The position numbers and the translations under genes are program-made. The notes under the pieces are model-generated. The model was not told where the DNA came from, searched no databases, and was given only the letters and a program-made list of their open reading frames with translations. Of a stretch of DNA of 10,341 nt, positions 7,088 to 10,341 are shown in pieces; the first letter of the stretch is position 1, and every line of letters starts with the position of its first letter. Source of the stretch: Bacteroidales bacterium (GTDB lineage: Bacteria; Bacteroidota; Bacteroidia; Bacteroidales; Paludibacteraceae); the NCBI GenBank assembly GCA_018066005.1, contig JAGHSG010000054.1, positions 1-10,341 on the forward strand, in the 5' to 3' direction.

Positions 7088-9033
7088 AACACACATTTTT
7101 AATACTCTTTCTATTGGTAGGGATGCTGTGCCAGGCAGGCATCACGACCTACACATTTACTTCTGCCGAATGGGGCAGTAAACAGGGAACGACCGTTATG
7201 GACGGCAAAACGGACGGCTGGGTGTGCAACAAAGCAGGTGTGCAATATGACAAACCGCAGTATCAAACCGGTGTCAAAGTAACCGCCAACTATTCGGGTG
7301 CCGGTGCAACTACGGTCAAGTCGTTTACTAACGTGCGCCGCTTGACGCTTAACTACGCCACAACGACCTCCGGCAAAGGTTCTTTCCGCATCCAGGTGGG
7401 GGACAACACACCGATAGATACCGCTGTGAGCATCTCGACCAAAAATATAGATATGGTGGTCGATTTACCCGCGGAGCAGACGGGTAAGATAACAGTTACC
7501 GTTACCTGTACCAAGAATAGTATCTGGCTGGCATCAGTGGCTATTCGCCATCAGGGGGGAGACAGCCCTGTCTTTACCGAAGCAACTTATCAATTGGTGA
7601 CGGATGTGCATCAGTTGCAGGACTCCGACCAAATCATCTTTGGTGTGGCTGACGGTGCAACCGATAAAATAATGGGGTATTATGACGAGAATATCTCGCA
7701 GAATAATATACACGCCATACAGGGTGTCTATACCGACGGCAGAACGGTAGTCAAAGAGAATGACGATGCTGTTTATACGTTGTGGAAAACCGTAGGCGAG
7801 ACGAATCAGGATACGGTATATATTTTCCAAGATGAGTTGCGCTACGAGCAGGCTTATTTGGTGGCAAGCGGCGGACGAACCAAGAATAAACTGACTATTT
7901 GGGACAATGTGGTATCTCCTTCGTACGGTAACTACGGTTTTTGGCGTATGACGATAGCCGATGACGGTGCAGCCGTGATAGCAAATGCGGGAACGAGTGA
8001 ACGTAAGTATATGCAGTACAACGCTTCTAACATCAGTTACGGTTGCTATGCCGACCCCAACTCGCAAACCAAAGTGTGTCTCTTCCGCAAAGTGGAAGCC
8101 CCGGGAACGGACGAACCTGCCATAGCCGTACGAATGGTCAATTTCGGCACGATACGTTTAGCGGAAGGTGGAGTGTCAGGGCAGACGACTGTAGAAGTGA
8201 ATGCCAATAAGTTGACCGAAGATATGACCTGCACGCTCAAACGGGGCGAGGTCTTTACACTCAATGCGTCTAAATTGGATAGAGACGGCGACCGCCTGAC
8301 TATATCCTACCATATCACCGCTGCGGGCAAGTATGTGGATACGTTGGTTGTGACGAGTTCGGGTGTGACGGCACAAGTGGCAGTTATGATTAACGTGGTG
8401 GCAGAAAAAACAATTGCCCAAGCCGTGCAGAGTGGGGAATATGAGTTTGTCTATCTCAATCCGGTGGTAGTTACCAAGAAATATGACACCTATATATTTA
8501 TACGCGACGAGACCGGTTCTATGCTTATCTACGATGCTGTCAATCCGCAGACCGGCAAACCTTATGGTCAGGGATTGGAGAATGGACATATGCTAAGTAA
8601 TGTGCAGGGACATTTCCGCAATTACTTCGGCGTTCCCGAGATGACCCCTAATGCCGCGTGGACCGTAGCTGCACAGAAAACAACCTGCGACCCCGAAACG
8701 GTGACTGCTGTGGATAGCGCCGACGTGTGTCGTTATGTTCGCATGACCGATGTGGTGGTGGAAGACGGTTTGTGGCAAGGTGTTCCTGTGTTGGAGAAAT
8801 TCCAAACAGGCAGTGTCATACAGGGCGTGCCTACCACGTTGGACGCTGTTGTTATGATAGACCATGACGTAACGCAACTATGGGTCGTTAAGCAGGAATA
8901 CAATCCTACGGGACTGGATGACCAATTTATCCAATCCACCAACACTCATCATTCAAAATTCATCATTCATAATTCACTTCTCCTCCGTCATAACGGACAT
9001 ATATATAATGCTAACGGACAAATAATCAAATAA
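7084..9033 (+). CDS. Secreted modular protein: beta-sandwich, shared beta-rich module, Ig-like and OB-fold-like regions, short sorting-like C-terminus
   Basis: I do not recognise an enzyme here. The 649-residue product has a signal peptide (MKHTFLILFLLVGMLCQA, residues 1-18). Four regions follow: a beta-rich region opening TTYTFTSAEW (about 21-158), similar in style to N-terminal sandwich modules of Bacteroidales secreted proteins; a module from YQLVTDVHQLQDSD to VCLFRKV (about 169-337) that is also found in the next gene; an Ig/BACON-like beta-sandwich (about 347-440); and an OB-fold-like domain (KTIAQAVQSGEYEF to about 605, with TYIFIRDETGSMLIY at 469-483). The end has TGLDD, a repeat-encoded linker and NGHIYNANGQIIK, like the final strand of Bacteroidota C-terminal sorting regions. 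It is probably exported to the cell surface. It overlaps aroB by 4 bases (ATGA) and ends 7 bases before the next gene. Carbohydrate or surface binding is possible but unproven. Confidence 0.9.
   Translation: MKHTFLILFLLVGMLCQAGITTYTFTSAEWGSKQGTTVMDGKTDGWVCNKAGVQYDKPQYQTGVKVTANYSGAGATTVKSFTNVRRLTLNYATTTSGKGSFRIQVGDNTPIDTAVSISTKNIDMVVDLPAEQTGKITVTVTCTKNSIWLASVAIRHQGGDSPVFTEATYQLVTDVHQLQDSDQIIFGVADGATDKIMGYYDENISQNNIHAIQGVYTDGRTVVKENDDAVYTLWKTVGETNQDTVYIFQDELRYEQAYLVASGGRTKNKLTIWDNVVSPSYGNYGFWRMTIADDGAAVIANAGTSERKYMQYNASNISYGCYADPNSQTKVCLFRKVEAPGTDEPAIAVRMVNFGTIRLAEGGVSGQTTVEVNANKLTEDMTCTLKRGEVFTLNASKLDRDGDRLTISYHITAAGKYVDTLVVTSSGVTAQVAVMINVVAEKTIAQAVQSGEYEFVYLNPVVVTKKYDTYIFIRDETGSMLIYDAVNPQTGKPYGQGLENGHMLSNVQGHFRNYFGVPEMTPNAAWTVAAQKTTCDPETVTAVDSADVCRYVRMTDVVVEDGLWQGVPVLEKFQTGSVIQGVPTTLDAVVMIDHDVTQLWVVKQEYNPTGLDDQFIQSTNTHHSKFIIHNSLLLRHNGHIYNANGQIIK
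8946..8973 (+). repeat. Two 14-base tandem repeats (TCATCATTCAWAAT) in the C-terminal linker of the secreted protein
   Basis: TCATCATTCAAAAT and TCATCATTCATAAT are adjacent and differ at one base; a partial third copy (TCAC) follows. They encode about HHSKFIIHN (622-630), between the last globular region and the terminal LLLRHNGHIYNANGQ motif. The same kind of ATTCATCATTC sequence appears within aroB at 6755-6786, so both may belong to one dispersed short-repeat family. Confidence 0.7.
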
Positions 9034-9040
9034 TAATATT

Positions 9041-10341
9041 ATGAAACGAATCTATGCTATCTTATCTGCACTGGTGATTAGTGCAACTCTGTGGGCAGCC
9101 TCTTATGTGCAACTTGTTTCCACCGACCAACTTGAAGCGGGAGATACTCTTGTTTGGGTCAATAAAGCCAAATTGAAAGGCAATACCACTATATCTTCCA
9201 ATAGCAAATATATGCAGGTGACTGATGTACAGTTAGTTGGCGCTGATACGATTGTTTCAAGTGACCTCACCCCGATGGTGTTGGGGGGTAGCACGGGTGC
9301 GTGGACGTTTACCTACACCGACGGCAAAAAAATAGGCCGTGTAAACAATAGTACCAATTTTTCAACCACCGCCAATCTTACCTATACCATTTCTTTCACT
9401 GCCGACAGCAACGCAATCATTTGCAGCGCGAGTGCATCTACGTACCGTATTTTTTACAATATTTCTTCTCCTCGTTTTGCGTTCTATACCAGTTCGACCA
9501 TGTCGAGTGTGCAATTGTTTAAAAAACTGCCGGAAGGACAAGGTGCTGATGTTAAAGTTTCGGATGTGCAACTTAACATTGATACGCTCTATCTGCGTGC
9601 AGGGGAACAGGATGTGCTGACGGCTACCGTCTTACCCGCTGATGCCAAAAATAAAGAGGTCGAGTGGGGTAGCCTGAACGAGGGTGTGGCTACGGTGAAT
9701 AAAGGTGTCGTATCTGCTATCGCCCAAGGCGAGACCAAGGTGTGGGTACGGACCGTAGATGGCGGGTTTACCGATACGTGCTTTGTTAAGATATATGCGT
9801 CTATCGACCAACCCGACGTGACTTGGAACCAATTGCAGAGTTTGGATAGCCTCAAAGAAGGTACTCGAGTCTTCTTTGCTTCCGTCAAAGCCGGTAAGAA
9901 TTATGTGATGGGTATCTACGACTACGCTACCGCCAAGAGCAATATACGGGGGGCTGCGGCTACGTTTAGCGACGACCGCCACCAAGTGACTGCCAGTCAG
10001 AGTTACGCCTATACCGTTCATATTGATAACGGCAAATATGTGTTCACAGACTTGGACGGCAGTTATCTCTGCGACTATAACCTGAAAAATCTCTCTGCCC
10101 AGGACAATCTGGACAACAAAGCCCGTTGGACCGGTGCCGTGACCAAAGACTTTGCATTCACTTTCACGAATGTTTACAATACGGGTTATGTTATTTATAA
10201 CAACCACAATAGTGATATGTTCTGCTGCTATAATGCTTACGACCAGAGCAATATGTCCTATATCGCTATTTATTCGGACAACGCTCCCGAATGGAAGGAA
10301 CCCGAACTGCATCCCGAATGGACTATTCTGTGCAACAAAGA
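9041..10341 (+). CDS. Secreted modular protein with a Big2 Ig-like domain between two copies of a shared beta-rich module, 3' end beyond window
   Basis: The first 433 residues are present and the frame is open to the window edge. A signal peptide (MKRIYAILSALVISATLWAA, 1-20) is followed by a beta-rich module (SYVQLVSTDQLEAGD to VQLFKKL, about 21-163). Next is a clear bacterial Ig-like group 2 domain (about 171-251; VQLNIDTLYLRAGEQ, LTATVLPADA, VEWGSLNEGVATVNKGVVSA). A second copy of the first module starts at WNQLQSLDSLKEG (about 262-414), with GYVIYNNHNSDMFCCYNAY matching the YMQYNASN...CYADP region of the preceding protein. Big2 domains are common in surface adhesins and polymer-binding proteins. 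The gene starts 7 bases after the previous stop with no promoter between, so it is probably co-transcribed. No catalytic motif is visible; the missing C-terminus may hold one or a sorting domain. Confidence 0.9.
   Translation, partial: MKRIYAILSALVISATLWAASYVQLVSTDQLEAGDTLVWVNKAKLKGNTTISSNSKYMQVTDVQLVGADTIVSSDLTPMVLGGSTGAWTFTYTDGKKIGRVNNSTNFSTTANLTYTISFTADSNAIICSASASTYRIFYNISSPRFAFYTSSTMSSVQLFKKLPEGQGADVKVSDVQLNIDTLYLRAGEQDVLTATVLPADAKNKEVEWGSLNEGVATVNKGVVSAIAQGETKVWVRTVDGGFTDTCFVKIYASIDQPDVTWNQLQSLDSLKEGTRVFFASVKAGKNYVMGIYDYATAKSNIRGAAATFSDDRHQVTASQSYAYTVHIDNGKYVFTDLDGSYLCDYNLKNLSAQDNLDNKARWTGAVTKDFAFTFTNVYNTGYVIYNNHNSDMFCCYNAYDQSNMSYIAIYSDNAPEWKEPELHPEWTILCNK

Noticed and set aside
7534..8067. 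177-codon minus-strand reading frame inside the first secreted-protein gene
   Set aside because: It is antisense to the shared beta-rich module, which has a homologous counterpart in the next gene, so the plus strand is the coding one.
8946..8973. Tandem repeats considered as a CRISPR fragment
   Set aside because: The units are 14 bases, directly adjacent without spacers, and lie within a coding frame.
9632..10312. 226-codon minus-strand reading frame at the right end
   Set aside because: It is antisense to the Big2-containing secreted protein, whose signal peptide and domain match are clear; the antisense product shows no credible family pattern.

Overview
The window looks like chromosomal DNA from a member of the Bacteroidota, most likely order Bacteroidales. 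The evidence is: two textbook Bacteroidota promoters (TTTG, 20 bases, TAnnTTTG) placed back to back; A-rich translation starts without clear Shine-Dalgarno sequences; a secreted thioredoxin; and large modular surface proteins (Big2, OB-like and beta-sandwich modules with a YNANGQ-type C-terminus) typical of that group. No RNA genes, insertion sequences, integrases or CRISPR arrays were seen.

Layout. Everything is organised around a divergent promoter region at about 5898-6109. Leftwards (minus strand) runs a tightly packed five-gene unit: a secreted thioredoxin, a CPA1-type K+(Na+)/H+ antiporter with a cytoplasmic TrkA-C domain, an extended short-chain dehydrogenase/epimerase with a zinc-ribbon-like tail, the membrane AAA+ metalloprotease FtsH, and the start of an M16 (insulinase-type) zinc peptidase with a signal peptide, cut by the window edge. 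The junctions are a 1-base overlap, 3 bases, 9 bases and an 83-base overlap, so co-transcription is very likely. Rightwards (plus strand) run 3-dehydroquinate synthase (aroB), which overlaps by 4 bases a 649-residue secreted multidomain protein, followed after 7 bases by a second secreted modular protein that runs off the window.

How the genes may work together. The left unit has a cell-envelope homeostasis flavour: disulfide handling, ion/pH balance, membrane-protein quality control and an exported peptidase, plus one enzyme of unknown substrate. The right unit combines a shikimate-pathway enzyme with two surface proteins that share a repeated beta-rich module. The functional link there is not obvious and may only be shared transcription.

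Points of most interest: the M16 signal peptide is encoded out of frame inside the disordered C-terminal tail of FtsH; the divergent promoters are arranged almost symmetrically around a perfect 7+7 inverted repeat; TCAATTCA/TCATCATTC-type short repeats occur in frame inside aroB and inside the C-terminal linker of the first secreted protein; and the SDR enzyme carries a zinc-ribbon-like C-terminus. I did not find a clearly new defence or mobile system.
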